A stretch of 64,000 bases of DNA from Pieris napi (Eukaryota > Arthropoda > Insecta > Lepidoptera > Pieridae), in the NCBI RefSeq assembly GCF_905475465.1, contig NC_062247.1, positions 3,596,001 through 3,660,000 on the forward strand, in the 5' to 3' direction. The position numbers and the translations under genes were made by a program. Positions 36,913-48,900 of this stretch are shown here, one piece after another (within the stretch, counting starts at the first letter, position 1; the number at the start of each line of letters is the position of its first letter). The notes beneath the pieces were generated by a model. The model did no database searches. It was not told the DNA's origin and was given only the letters and a program-made list of their open reading frames with translations.

Positions 36913-39900
36913 TTATTGTAAATGTTTTGAAATATCATTTCCATTTTGTTTCTTATTTGCAATCCTTGTTCCAAATTGAAGAGCTCGTTTAGGTAATATA
37001 GCGACATCTGTTAATCCGAGGTGCATTGCTAGTAGTCTCAGCATTAATTTATCTCCTACACCCATTCCTAATTGGTCACTAGGGAAACACCTACAATAAT
37101 AAACCTAATTACATTAACCTATTAACAATGACTTATAGCAAATCCTTTCAGTGTATTGTTTTTATGATTTTTTGTAAAATTTCAAGACTAATTCAGCGAT
37201 AAACAGTGACCCAAAACCTATACACACTTTTTATACTTTCAGAAATGGAAATATACTAACTTAAACCAAGGTTTCAATTTTAAAATAAAAGAAGAGAATT
37301 CCTCATCTAAATATGGCAATCTTGGTATTCTACCATGGTCACATATAACTCTATTGTCCCTCGCAAGGTTCCTGTAAGATATTCTGCTCCAATCAAGCAT
37401 CATTTCTTTTCTTAAGCCAGACCACCCTTGGCTCTTATATGCATTACGATGTCTAGTATATCCTCCAAATAACTCATCTGCTCCTGATCCAAGTAAAAGA
37501 ACCTACAATTTGAAATCAGAATAATGTATGTATAAATTTTTTTAGGAGGAATGGCTTTTTTTGAACTACAAATACAAATATATATCTATTAATGATAAAT
37601 AATCTTACTCTACATGGAGACACAGTGTGGCCCATACCCCATGCTGCATACCACAGTGCTGTCCCTAAACTTTCATCTAGTATAGTTCTTCTGGGATACA
37701 CAAGGTCAGCTATTGTATGAGATTGGGATATTTCTAAGTCTTTCTTTTCAACATTAACTTCATGGAAAACCCATCTTCTGCAATAAAAATATTGAGGATG
37801 AGGTGAATAGTATTTTATATTTCAATAAAATGCGTAAATAAGATTAAACTTTCAAAATATTCCTGACATATTATGTGGCCACGCATTTTTATTTTGTTTT
37901 AAATAGGAAAAGTAACAGCCAAGTTACTTTTCCTATTTAAAACAAAATAAAAATTATTTTGGTATTCTCTTCTATTGGTCTATACAGGATGTCCCAAAAG
38001 TCGACGTCAAGTCGAAATTTTCTCATAGGTAATGCCACACCAGTTATCAGAAAAATAAAAATTAAGTCATGTATTTTTGAAGTTATGGAAATTTTCCTTT
38101 TATTCCAGAAAATGTACACCATGTGACAGTTTTTTCATTCCTGTTGTTACAAATATTTACTTTTTGCCAATTTTTTTTCTCTTACGTCATCCTGAATAGT
38201 GCTTTATGTAACCTATGATCCTAAACCCTGTGCCGATCACTCCAACTTGTAGGAAAATGTCATTTTATACCGTAACAAGTTTTCAAAATAATTTTTCGCA
38301 CTAGTTCAACTGATCGTCCTGAAAAATAAATGTACTACTTAGGGGAAGGTCTGGTCTGTGTTTTTACGGTTCCCAGTACGACATGTTTGCATCGCATGGT
38401 AGCACAGGTGCAGACCTACCCTACCACATCCCTCTGATGGGTAGGGTGGCGTGGTCTTGGGGGGAGTGCAGGTCACTGAGATCCCCAAGGCAAGTTTGGT
38501 GGACTATCCTTCTCGAGGTTGCCGACCCCGTTTTTGGTCTATTACCCTATGTAATAGACGCAACTGAAACCACCAAGCTATCTGTCAACCCGTCAAAAAC
38601 GGAACTAGTCTTGTTCACAAACCGAAGGGTTCTTGGACCGTACAGGCTACCAAAACTCTTCAACTCAGAACTAAAACTAAAAGAAAACGTCAAGTACCTA
38701 GGTGTGATTCTAGACAGCAAACTGCTTTGGAACAAACACCTTGAACATAAACTAAACAAGGCCACGATTGCCTTTTATCAATGTAAAAAGATGCTAGGCG
38801 TCAAATGGGGCTTATCGCCTAAGATTACGCTATGGCTCTACACTGCCGTAATCAGACCAATGCTGGCTTATGGAGCCCTAGTCTGGTGGCCGAGTACAGA
38901 ACTCCAAACAGTAATAACTAAACTTGGGCGCTTCCAAAGGCTTGCCTTGTCCGCTGCCAGTGGTTGCATGAAAACAACGCCAACTTCAGCATTGGAGCTA
39001 GCCCTCCAAGTTGCACCCCTTGACATACACATACAGCAGGAGGCAGCATTGGCGGCCATCAGGCTTATGGTACTGGATTTATGGGGTAAAAATCATTACA
39101 GCACACACACAGCGATCCTAAACAGGGCAATAGAATACCAACCGCTAATAGCTGCGCCATGCGATAGGATTGTTAATCAACACATGCTAAACAAGAAATA
39201 CCATGTACAACTGAGAGAAGAGGAATGTGATCAATCGACCGCGAACGAGCTACGCATATACACTGATGGCTCAAAAACAGGGAGCGGCTCCGGTGCTGGC
39301 ATATTCTCTCAAGATCTCAACATCAAAACACACCTACCTCTAGGCATACACAGTTCGATTTTTCAATGCGAGTGTGTTGCCCTAACCGAAGCAGCCAGAA
39401 GCGTAAAGCGGTTGGGAGTTAATAACCTTTGTATTAAGCTCGTATCCGACAGCGCGTCTGTGCTGATGGCGTTAGGGGGTAACACGACAAACAACAAACT
39501 GGTGCTGGAGTGCCACAATGCACTGGAGGCATTCGCCCTGACGAACAGGGTCACCCTACAGTGGATTAAGGGACACAGCGGATCTCTCGGCAATGACGCA
39601 GCCGATGAGCTTGCGAGGAGAGGCTCGGAAATGTTGCCGGCAGGCCCGTATCCGCTCCTACCCTTGCCCTTCTCGCAAGTGCGAACATGGATTCGCCAGA
39701 GATCTGAGGAACTCCAGCACCAACGTTGGTCATCAAGTGTGGACTGCAGGCAATCCAAATTGGTTCTGCCAGTGGCTAACACAAGAATGACTAAACAACT
39801 TTTAAATCTAACCAGAAATAACCTCAAAATAATGATAGGGACAATCACGGGCCATTGCCTCCTTAATAAACACCTTTATGTCCTAGGCGCGACAGACAGC

Positions 39901-42900
39901 CCCATGTGCAGAGGCTGTTTCAACGCAGAGGAAACAGTCACCCACGTAGTCCTGGAGTGCGAGGCTGTGGCTAAACAACGTACAGAAATCCTCGGAACAG
40001 TGAGGTCGCTCCGTGAAGCCTGCGAAGTGCCCAGGAAGCTTCTTTGCTTCTGGAAGGAGTTAGGCTGGCTTAGTTAGCCAGGGCTCACGTACAACGGACC
40101 TAGTGAGCGTCTAAGTGCGGAAAACGAGTCCACAAACCATACCATACCATACCATAAATGTACTACTCCAGTTTGGCAGGCTTTACAAGTTCGCGCATTT
40201 AATAAGGATTCTAACGTGGTATAACACTTACTTCATTATTTCTTAGATCGGCCATAAAAAAATTTTTTGTTAAACAAAGTCTGTTTTTAAAAATTTCTCT
40301 GGGATTACAAAAAACGATTCTAGTGTACCCAAAGCGTTCCTAAAGGCCGATTTAAATTGTCTTAGTGTTTAGTGGAGTGCTTTAGTACAACTTGAAAGGC
40401 AAGTTCATTAGTGCTTTAGTGCGTTGCGAGTGAACGTTTGCATTTCTTCCAGTAGAGTATCATTACAGCGCCACAATGAATGCGCAACGATGTCGGCAAA
40501 TACGGTCTATTCTACGCAAAATACTAACTGTAGTTATGGATCAAATAGAAGACGAGATTTTATTCGAAATAAATAAACTAAATATAAATAATAAACAAAA
40601 TAGCTTCTTTTAAGGCAGTGTATGCCGAATGCCTAGCCGGTTTTATTTGTATAAATTGTTTTTAACGTTCCACAAACATTCGTGAACAACATATTCAGAC
40701 ACAAATTTGATAGTTGTATCTTCCGACCATTTAGCCATCTTTAAAAATCAAAAAACACGCACGCGTTTCGCGGCACTTATGCACTCTCCTAAAGATTTAA
40801 CTAAATTACGTGTTTACACACAACGAGGGAAGATCTCGGGGGGTGCGCGGGCGCGGGAGGGGTATCACTTGAAACAAAAATACAAAGCGATTCTATTTTG
40901 ATTCAACTTGAAAGTCAAGTAGAACCGTACTAAAGCAAGTAGCGTTTACATGTTTCAACTAAAGTACTATCCTAAACACTAAGATAATGTAAATCGGCCT
41001 TTAACCACAGCGTGGTTTAAATAAGATGGCGTAAAGTGTGAGCGAGACAGATAGTGACGCTACTTATTGCTATTGACACACGCACTACAGTACAGTCTAC
41101 AGGTCAGTACGCAACGCTCCTTCGTTTACTACGCATCTGTTCGTATTCGCTGGTGTTATTGTTTGTGTTCTAACTACTTTGGCTTCGTTTACGGACTTGT
41201 TTGCTTGTGATTTGGATTTTACATTTGTGATCTACGACGACCTTTACTTTTCCCTGGACTTACGTGTTATTGTGTATTTGTACCATACCATGGCTACGTA
41301 CACTACACAGGAATATGCTAACATGCACCTCATTTATGGGGAATGTTTATGTAATGCCAGTGAAGCCGCTAGACGGTATCGCGAGAGATACCCTAATGCA
41401 GATCGCTATCCGGATCACAGAGTTTTTACCAATGTGCACCGTCTACTGTTCTCTGAGGGCCGACTGCCAAACCAAGTGCACGGTGAGGGTAGAATTTCAC
41501 TACCCTACAAGGCAGTTGTCCTTCAAGCAGTTGATGAGGACCCAAGTTGTTCGGTACGTGGAATTGAGGCCAGCACAGGTGTGCCCAAAAGTACAGCTCA
41601 CCGAATACTACAAAAAAAGCGGAAGCAGTAGAATTTGTGAATAATGGACGATTTGACCGCTTCATTTCACGATCTTTTTTAAGGAGATGTCGAGCCGGTA
41701 TTGCAGCTGAAGGACGGCAATTTGATCATCTTTTATAAAAACAGTAATAAATCTAATCATACAAAAGAAACTGTCTATTTTACTTATTTGCGTCCATATG
41801 TCATAAGCGTCACTATCTGTCTCGCTCACATTTTATGGAATGTCTCTCTCCATCTTATTTAAACCACGCTGTGGTCATTAGGAACGTTTTGGGTGCGCTA
41901 GAATAATTTGTTGTAATTTCAAAGAGATTGTTAAAAACAGACTTTGTTTACCAAAAAAAATTCTTATGGCCGATCTAAGAAATAATGGACTCGGTGTTAT
42001 ACCACTGTAGAATCCTTATTAAATGCGCTAACTTTTAAAGCTACATGCCAAACTGGAGTAGTACATTTTTTTTTCAGGACGATCAGTTGAAGTAGTGCGA
42101 AAATTAATTTTGAAAACTTGGTACGGTATAAAATGACATTTTCCTAAAAGTTGGAGTGATCAGCACAGACTTTAGGATCATATGGATGACGTAAGAGATA
42201 AAAAATTGGCAAAAAGTAAATATTTGTAACAACAGGAATTTTTTTTTTCTGATAACTGGTGTGGCATTACCTATGAGAAAATTTCGACTTGACGTTGACT
42301 TTTGGGACACCCTATATATATTTGATTTCTATTGCTCTTCAAGTAATTATGGTAAATTGATCACCTTACCTAGAGCAACATTTTTGTTTAAGTTCATTAT
42401 ATGATTGTCTGCCAGTAACTCTATCGTGAACATCATAAGTACCATTTGCTATTGACACACGCACTACAGTACAGTCTACAGGTCAGTACGCAACGCTCCT
42501 TCGTTTACTACGCATCTGTTCGTATTCGCTGGTGTTATTGTTTGTGTTCTAACTACTTTGGCTTCGTTTACGGACTTGTTTGCTTGTGATTTGGATTTTA
42601 CATTTGTGATCTACGACGACCTTTACTTTTCCCTGGACTTACGTGTTATTGTGTATTTGTACCATACCATGGCTACGTACACTACACAGGAATATGCTAA
42701 CATGCACCTCATTTATGGGGAATGTTTATGTAATGCCAGTGAAGCCGCTAGACGGTATCGCGAGAGATACCCTAATGCAGATCGCTATCCGGATCACAGA
42801 GTTTTTACCAATGTGCACCGTCTACTGTTCTCTGAGGGCCGACTGCCAAACCAAGTGCACGGTGAGGGTAGAATTTCACTACCCTACAAGGCAGTTGTCC

Positions 42901-45212
42901 TTCAAGCAGTTGATGAGGACCCAAGTTGTTCGGTACGTGGAATTGAGGCCAGCACAGGTGTGCCCAAAAGTACAGCTCACCGAATACTACAAAAAAAGCG
43001 GAAGCAGTAGAATTTGTGAATAATGGACGATTTGACCGCTTCATTTCACGATCTTTTTTAAGGAGATGTCGAGCCGGTATTGCAGCTGAAGGACGGCAAT
43101 TTGATCATCTTTTATAAAAACAGTAATAAATCTAATCATACAAAAGAAACTGTCTATTTTACTTATTTGCGTCCATATGTCATAAGCGTCACTATCTGTC
43201 TCGCTCACATTTTATGGAATGTCTCTCTCCATCTTATTTAAACCACGCTGTGGTCATTAGGAACGTTTTGGGTGCGCTAGAATAATTTGTTGTAATTTCA
43301 AAGAGATTGTTAAAAACAGACTTTGTTTACCAAAAAAAATTCTTATGGCCGATCTAAGAAATAATGGACTCGGTGTTATACCACTGTAGAATCCTTATTA
43401 AATGCGCTAACTTTTAAAGCTACATGCCAAACTGGAGTAGTACATTTTTTTTTCAGGACGATCAGTTGAAGTAGTGCGAAAATTAATTTTGAAAACTTGG
43501 TACGGTATAAAATGACATTTTCCTAAAAGTTGGAGTGATCAGCACAGACTTTAGGATCATATGGATGACGTAAGAGATAAAAAATTGGCAAAAAGTAAAT
43601 ATTTGTAACAACAGGAATTTTTTTTTTCTGATAACTGGTGTGGCATTACCTATGAGAAAATTTCGACTTGACGTTGACTTTTGGGACACCCTATATATAT
43701 TTGATTTCTATTGCTCTTCAAGTAATTATGGTAAATTGATCACCTTACCTAGAGCAACATTTTTGTTTAAGTTCATTATATGATTGTCTGCCAGTAACTC
43801 TATCGGGAACATCATAAGTACCATTTTCAGTTTTAAAGGCAACATTAATCAGGTCAATAGGTTGGTTTACTGGTACATATTTATCTGCTAAGTATGCTAA
43901 AATAGTACAATCCAATCCCCCAGAAAACAAAATACCAACCGTGCTATGGCAACACTCATTAACAGTATTCAGGCACTGTTTACATTTATTTGGGTGTGTT
44001 TCTAATCTAATTTTTACACTTTGCTCTAATAAAAGCAATATTGATTGCACCATCTTTAATATAATTTCTTGTTTTAAAATTTCCTTCAAAATTGTTTGCT
44101 TACATGTGTAGTTTTTAGAGATTTGATTGATATAATCAATGATTCCATCCTAAAAAATGATAAAGTAATAAAAATTATACTATAATATTTTCTGCTTGGA
44201 ATAAGTCTTGTACCTTTAATATTATATGCATTACTGGAAGTAGAACCAATTTATAAGTAAAAAACATGTTTCCTTCTATGTGGATAAATTGATGATACAA
44301 TCTCTTACCTCATCATTAAGATCTTCTAAGATGTCATCTTCAAATCTAAACTGTTCATCAGGTAAAGTTTGGTGTATTTGAATTGTGCTATACCAGTTAT
44401 CAAGAGAGAAGGTTCTGGAATCTTCAGTATGCCAATTGAATGTTGATATTTCTTGGGATTCTATATTTAATTTATGAATATTTAGTGATGGTATTTCTAC
44501 ACATGGGTACTTTCTACCTGGAAAAAAGAACTTTATAGTTTTTGTAATAATGTAATGAAAAATCATATTAACCGCTTCTTACCTAATACACTACTTATAG
44601 TTATGGATTGCTCTGATTTATGCAACAATAAGCTTCCTCGACCAATCCTGTCCCTCGAGAAATATATAGTTTTTAGTAGTTTATCATAATATACAATACA
44701 AAAAGGACCTTTTAGTGACTTTATCACATTTATGATGTCATTGTCTGATAAACACTAAAAATAAAAAAACAACAGGTAAGGTATGATGTTACATGTTATT
44801 AGAGTATCTACTTCACATGTATAAATTCTAATCTTACATACTTCTGTAAACTTTTGTATTATTATCTGCGTATCACTATAATTTTTATCCCACTCGAGGT
44901 CAAATATATCGCCATTAAAAAGAAGGACACCTTTATCATCTTGCAAAGGTTGTTTGGTGAGGTTAGGTCCTTGACTCCATAAAACAGCACCACAGAAAAA
45001 CAGTGTTATATCTTCGCTGACTTGAGTAGAACACAATTGGACACAATTAGGACCTCTGTTTTTAAGACGTTTTATTACTTCTTCATCCTAAAACAAACAT
45101 TCCTGTAAAATTTTGTGGTTGTAGATTTTAATTTTTTTTATTTATATACAAAAATTACTTTGGTAATACTGCTACTTGGATGAAATAAGATTTCACACAA
45201 AATACCGCACAT
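36913..45212 (-). CDS. Asnsd1: Asparagine synthetase domain-containing protein 1, 8 exons
   Basis: Exons (5' to 3'): 45212-45159, 45087-44842, 44754-44583, 44517-44309, 44149-43749, 37777-37609, 37502-37261, 37090-36913; 1671 nt, 556 residues, phases close. It belongs to the ASNSD1 family, whose reaction is not established. It has a class II glutamine-amidotransferase N-terminus with the nucleophile position Cys2 (MCGILCEILF) and NRGPNC, and an asparagine-synthetase-like C-terminal domain with the PP-loop ILFSGGLDCT (S303-C308), LGSGADELFGGYTRHR, and RDNRVICDHGRIPRLPYLDE. Exon 1 is only 18 codons, too short to stand out. Human ASNSD1 is longer (643). The fifth PP-loop residue pair is DC rather than the usual DS. 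Intron 5 is 5971 bp, inflated by nested mobile elements and a tandem duplication that copied the last 76 bp of exon 5. Confidence 0.94.
37885..37954. repeat. Perfect 32-bp hairpin in Asnsd1 intron 5
   Basis: 37885-37916 and 37923-37954 are exact reverse complements over 32 nt, separated by the 6-nt loop AGCCAA. The stem includes GGAAAAGTAAC next to the loop. It lies 30 bp left of the Tc1/mariner-like terminus at 37985. Confidence 0.9.
38340..40153 (+). mobile_element. Non-LTR retrotransposon fragment with RNase H (ORF 38383-40077)
   Basis: One open frame of 564 codons encodes the C-terminal part of a reverse transcriptase (LSVNPSKTELVLFTN, KYLGVILDSKLLWNKH) and then a ribonuclease H domain: YTDGSKTGSGSGAG, CECVALTEA, VSDSASVL, and WIKGHSGSLGNDAADELA, so the catalytic acidic residues are present. 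The catalytic RT core is absent; about 200 bp of unrelated 5' sequence abut the RT thumb, as in an internal deletion. LINEs with RNase H belong to the I/LOA-like group. The 3' end is a CCATA pentamer tail (about 40137-40155). ATAAATGTACTACT at 38326-38339 and 40154-40167 is the target-site duplication. Confidence 0.88.
40343..41001. mobile_element. MITE with TA target duplication
   Basis: Starts AAGGCCGATTTAAATTGTCT and ends in GTAAATCGGCCTT, with TA on both sides (40341-40342, 41002-41003). The arms also share the segments CTTAGTGTTTAG and ACTTGAAAG-CAAGT. The unoccupied target can be read in the opposite arm of the host element (about 41880), which confirms the boundaries. No transposase. 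Confidence 0.85.
41067..42445. repeat. Tandem duplication, unit 1 (1379 bp)
   Basis: 41067-42445 repeats as 42446-43824 with a constant offset of 1379 bp. By eye I noted one difference: T at about 42427 against G at 43806. The unit contains the right part of the Tc1/mariner-like element plus 50 bp of intron and the last 76 bp of Asnsd1 exon 5 with its splice donor. The junction shows only a 2-bp overlap (TT). Confidence 0.92.
41290..41631 (+). pseudogene. Transposase N-terminus (helix-turn-helix), copy 1
   Basis: Starts MATYTTQEYANMHLIYGECL and continues through ASEAARRYRERYPN, a helix-turn-helix of the DUF4817 type found at the N-terminus of insect Tc1/IS630-like transposases, then a second HTH (VRGIEASTGVPKSTAHRIL). 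The frame stops after about 113 codons. Soon after, at about 41680-41740, comes RRCRAGIAAEGRQFDHLL, which resembles the C-terminal end of the same protein. The catalytic DDE domain between them is missing, so this copy cannot be active. Confidence 0.75.
42446..43824. repeat. Tandem duplication, unit 2 (1379 bp)
   Basis: Second unit, joined directly to unit 1. Its right end (43749-43824) is the native 3' part of Asnsd1 exon 5; the native copy keeps the proline codon of the conserved VPDR motif, whereas unit 1 has a substitution there. Confidence 0.92.
42669..43010 (+). pseudogene. Transposase N-terminus (helix-turn-helix), copy 2
   Basis: Same protein as copy 1 at 41290-41631, residue for residue, produced by the tandem duplication. 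It too lacks the catalytic domain. Confidence 0.75.
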
Positions 45213-45934
45213 TTTAAATATTTCGTTTAAGAATAGGTTATCAAACAAAATATATAAGTGCCCAGTGGAAGAGCGAACTTTAATGTTTTGATTTTTTAAC
45301 TTTTATATTTTGTTTACTTTGTCACTTTCGAACTGACAGTTGACAACTTTGAAATCGTGTTTACTTTTTGTCATTTGTAATTATTGGAATTTGGAGACTG
45401 GAGTCTGGAAATTCTGGAATCTATAGTCGTATTTTTAATTAGACGAAGCCAACTGACAGTAGCTAATGTCACTTTGTAAAATAATGTTGCCATATTTAAA
45501 GTAATAGTGATGCGTTCAGTTCTTGTTCAATCAGATGAATGAACAATGAGTGTGAATAGTCAATCATTTCAAACAATAAAAGAATATTATTTCTATTTTA
45601 AAATTGTATAAAAGTGCTCTGATATAAGTTAGGTACTAGTACTATGTAACTACAATCAGTTTTTTGACGTCTTATTACAAAGCGCGGCGCGGCGACTAGT
45701 GCCATCACCGATCATTAATTCAGGGGTTTTTAGTTTGTCACAACACTATTTTTATTTCATTAAAAACTGACAACACCGTAAACGTCAGTTGATATCGTCT
45801 AATTAAAAATTCGACTATAGAATTTAGATTATCGTGTGGCGAGTGGTAGGTACTTAAAAAACTATAATTTATAATTCTATATAATTTAATAAACAACACA
45901 TTGTTAAACATTTATTATAATATAGTTTTAGATC
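45213..45934. promoter_or_regulatory. Divergent promoter region, Asnsd1 / Upf2
   Basis: 722 bp between start codons. The part nearest Asnsd1 is AT-rich; a short GCGCGGCGCGGCG tract lies at about 45681. No TATA box is convincing. Confidence 0.45.
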
Positions 45935-48900
45935 ATGACTACAAGTGAGAAAGATGCAGAAGGAAAAACTGATAGTACTGGGGGTGAGCCTCCAGAGAAT
46001 ACTGAAGACAATGACCGGATGGCCCTATCAGAATATATCACCCAACTTGAAGCTAGAATTAGTAGTAAATCTGATATGAGAAATCAAAATCTTAACTGTG
46101 TGAGACCCCCAGATAATCATTTCTCTAAATTGGATTCTGGACTAAAGAAAAATACGACATTTGTTAAGAAATTAAAATCATTCAGTGCGTCTCAATTAGA
46201 TATTTTGATGAAAGACTTAAGTACACTTAACCTCACTAAATATATATCAGAAGTAGCAGCAGCTCTTGCTGAGGCAAAACTAAAAATGTCTGATATAGCT
46301 CCTGCAATAAACTTGTGTTCTGCACTACATCGCACATACAGTGAGTTCTCGCCGTTTTTCTTTGAAAACTGGCAAAAAATTCTTACATTTAAGGCTACTG
46401 ACAAAATAGCTAATTCTTCAAAATTGCGTGTTGACTTAAGATTTTACGCTGAGTTGGTATGTGTTGGAATTTTTACAAATAAAACTGGATTACCGCTACT
46501 AGGAAATGTTCTTACCGTTCTTATTAACATGGATAAAGAAGATCATAATAATATACCAATATTATTATCATTCTGTAAACATTGTGGTGAAGATTATGCT
46601 GGTTTGGTCCCAAAGAAAATCAAGGATACTGCTGAGGTAAAGAGACTTAAGTGTTTTTCAGTAAAAAGAACAGTAAGGCAGGATTGGATTAAAATACTAA
46701 CCTATAGTGCAATTTATTAATCAGTTCTTTATTTGCAGAAGCTAAATGTAATAGTTCCAAGAAATACGTTTCTACCTGCAGAAAAGCAAACAGCAGTCCG
46801 ATCCTTGTTAAAAGATTATTTTGCATCACTTGTTAAGCACCTTCTAGCAGAAAGAGCACAATTACAAGCACTTCATGTTGCAAATCAGAGGACTTTACAC
46901 ACTCGTGGTGAACTATCTCAGGAAAGAAAAGATCAATTGGAACAACATCAGGTATTTGTAAATATGATCCTTATAATGCTCTATAATCATATCATTGTAA
47001 TTGCAAATGTAATTATGCAATTCAGAATTATATTAGTTTATAATCGCCTGGTTCTCTTTCTGCACAAACTGTAACATACACTATATGTATTAACATGTTT
47101 TATTTTTTACAGGCAACATATGACAAATTACTAACTGGTGCTCAGAACTTTGCTGAAGTACTAGGCGAGGAACTTGGTGAGGCCGGTGAGCCACCTACTC
47201 TGACATTAAATGTTATTGAAACCCAAGGAACAGTCACTATTGGGGGTAATGAAGAGTACACAATGCAAGCAGCCACAGATCCATGGCAGGATGAGGATAC
47301 AAGAACATTCTATACAAACTTGCCCGACTTGAAAGTGTTTATGCCAAATTATCAATTAAAAGAAGTATGTAAACTAGAATACTGAATAAACAAAATTTTT
47401 AAGTTTTTGTTATTTTAAGTTTAAGTAATAAAGATACTTGGAAAGTAGAAAAAGTGACTAATAATAAAAAAAAAAAAAACTTTAACAAGATACTAGTTAA
47501 GTATACATCTGCTTAAAATTATTAAATATTAATCTGCAATAGGTAATTGACATTTAAAAATCTCTTGTTTATTTAGTTTAAGTTGTTGCAATTCATTAAA
47601 CTATAACATTTCAGACTCTTAAAAACAAAACCGAAACAGTGACTGAAGAAATGTTAGATGAAGACCTAAAAGAAGACGAGCTCAGTGACAGCGAGGAACC
47701 ATCTGTGCCTGATGTAGATCAGGAGGAGGCACAGCCTTCTAATGTATCTAATAAGTAAGTGAAATTCTTTCATTTTCTGTACAATTAATCATTTTTGTTA
47801 GTAAATGATTAATGAATTCTTGATTCATTAATTGACTGTGTGTAAGGAATTGATATATAGCCTTCTAACGGTACGCATTTATGTTGCCAGTATATATAAT
47901 GCTGTGTGTTGACAGTCATTTTAAGTTTGTGTGAAATTATTAAATATAATGTAACAACAATGGAACAACATTTGACCGAAGACCCGAATTTATGATCTAT
48001 TTCATGTGTCAATATTTATTTAATCTTCACTATCAGTAATGGATATCATTTACTAATGATGCACGGTTTCTAATCAATTAAATGTATGTAGGACAGCTAT
48101 AATTTATAGAGAAATTAATGTTCAATATTTTATCATACCCAATAACTTCAAACCATCCAAAACAACACATCGATTTTTGGATCGGTGTCTTGCATGGAAG
48201 TGGGGAAGTGTTTTCAAAGAGAAAGAATAATCTTTTAAATTACAGTTTATTCTAATACTGAGGATGCCACAATAAGCACTAGACATTGTTTTTACAACTT
48301 GACTTAAGTATATGGTACAATTTTTTTCAGATACGCTCTAGATGCATTTCTCAATGAACTGCCTAATTGCATTAACCGAGAATTAATTGACAACGCAGCG
48401 GTAGATTTTGTTCTAAATTTGAACACAAAAAACAACAGAAAAAAACTTACAAGAGTACTGTTCAGTGTTGCTAGGACACGACTCGATTTATTACCATTTT
48501 ACTCAAGATTTGCAGCAATACTGTATCCAGTCCTTCCAGATGTTTGTGTTGATTTGTGTCAAATGTTAAAGCAAGATTTTAAATACCATGTCAGAAAAAA
48601 GGATCAGATTAATATTGAATCAAAGGTAAATTATGTTCTTATTATAATTCTTACGTCAATTACGAAGGCCACAGCCGAAGGTTTCAAAAAAAACCAAATG
48701 TTTTAAACTAATTTATTAAAAATAAAATTACAATTTAAACTTTAATTAAAATACGGCTAAACAACCCGAAGTAAGGAAATTGAATGCACTTAAAATATGG
48801 AAATAACAAGGCTCGAAGAGGCACCAATTGCTGACACTATGCAACGTGAGGCTCGTGTAAGTTGCGACATACGAATTCCGCTGACACCATGTAACGTTAG

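Larger units (their letters stand above)
37985..43693. mobile_element. Long-TIR Tc1/mariner-like element, internally deleted, nested and part-duplicated
   Basis: The left end reads TA|CAGGATGTCCCAAAAGT and the right end of copy 1 (42314) and copy 2 (43693) is the complement, ACTTTTGGGACACCCT, next to TA. The arms are very long: the left arm is 37985-38339 plus 40154-40342 plus 41004 to about 41062, matched by about 41808-42314. The right arm lacks about 90 bp present in the left. Between the arms is a transposase remnant. A LINE fragment and a MITE are inserted in the left arm. The element sits in Asnsd1 intron 5. Confidence 0.8.

Noticed and set aside
41179..41289. Upstream in-frame extension of the transposase remnant
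   Set aside because: The helix-turn-helix family normally begins at the MATYT-type start at 41290; the 37 upstream codons show no conserved features.
42104..42310. 68-codon minus-strand frame, repeated at 43483
   Set aside because: It is the inverted arm of the Tc1/mariner-like element read as protein; duplicated only because the arm is.
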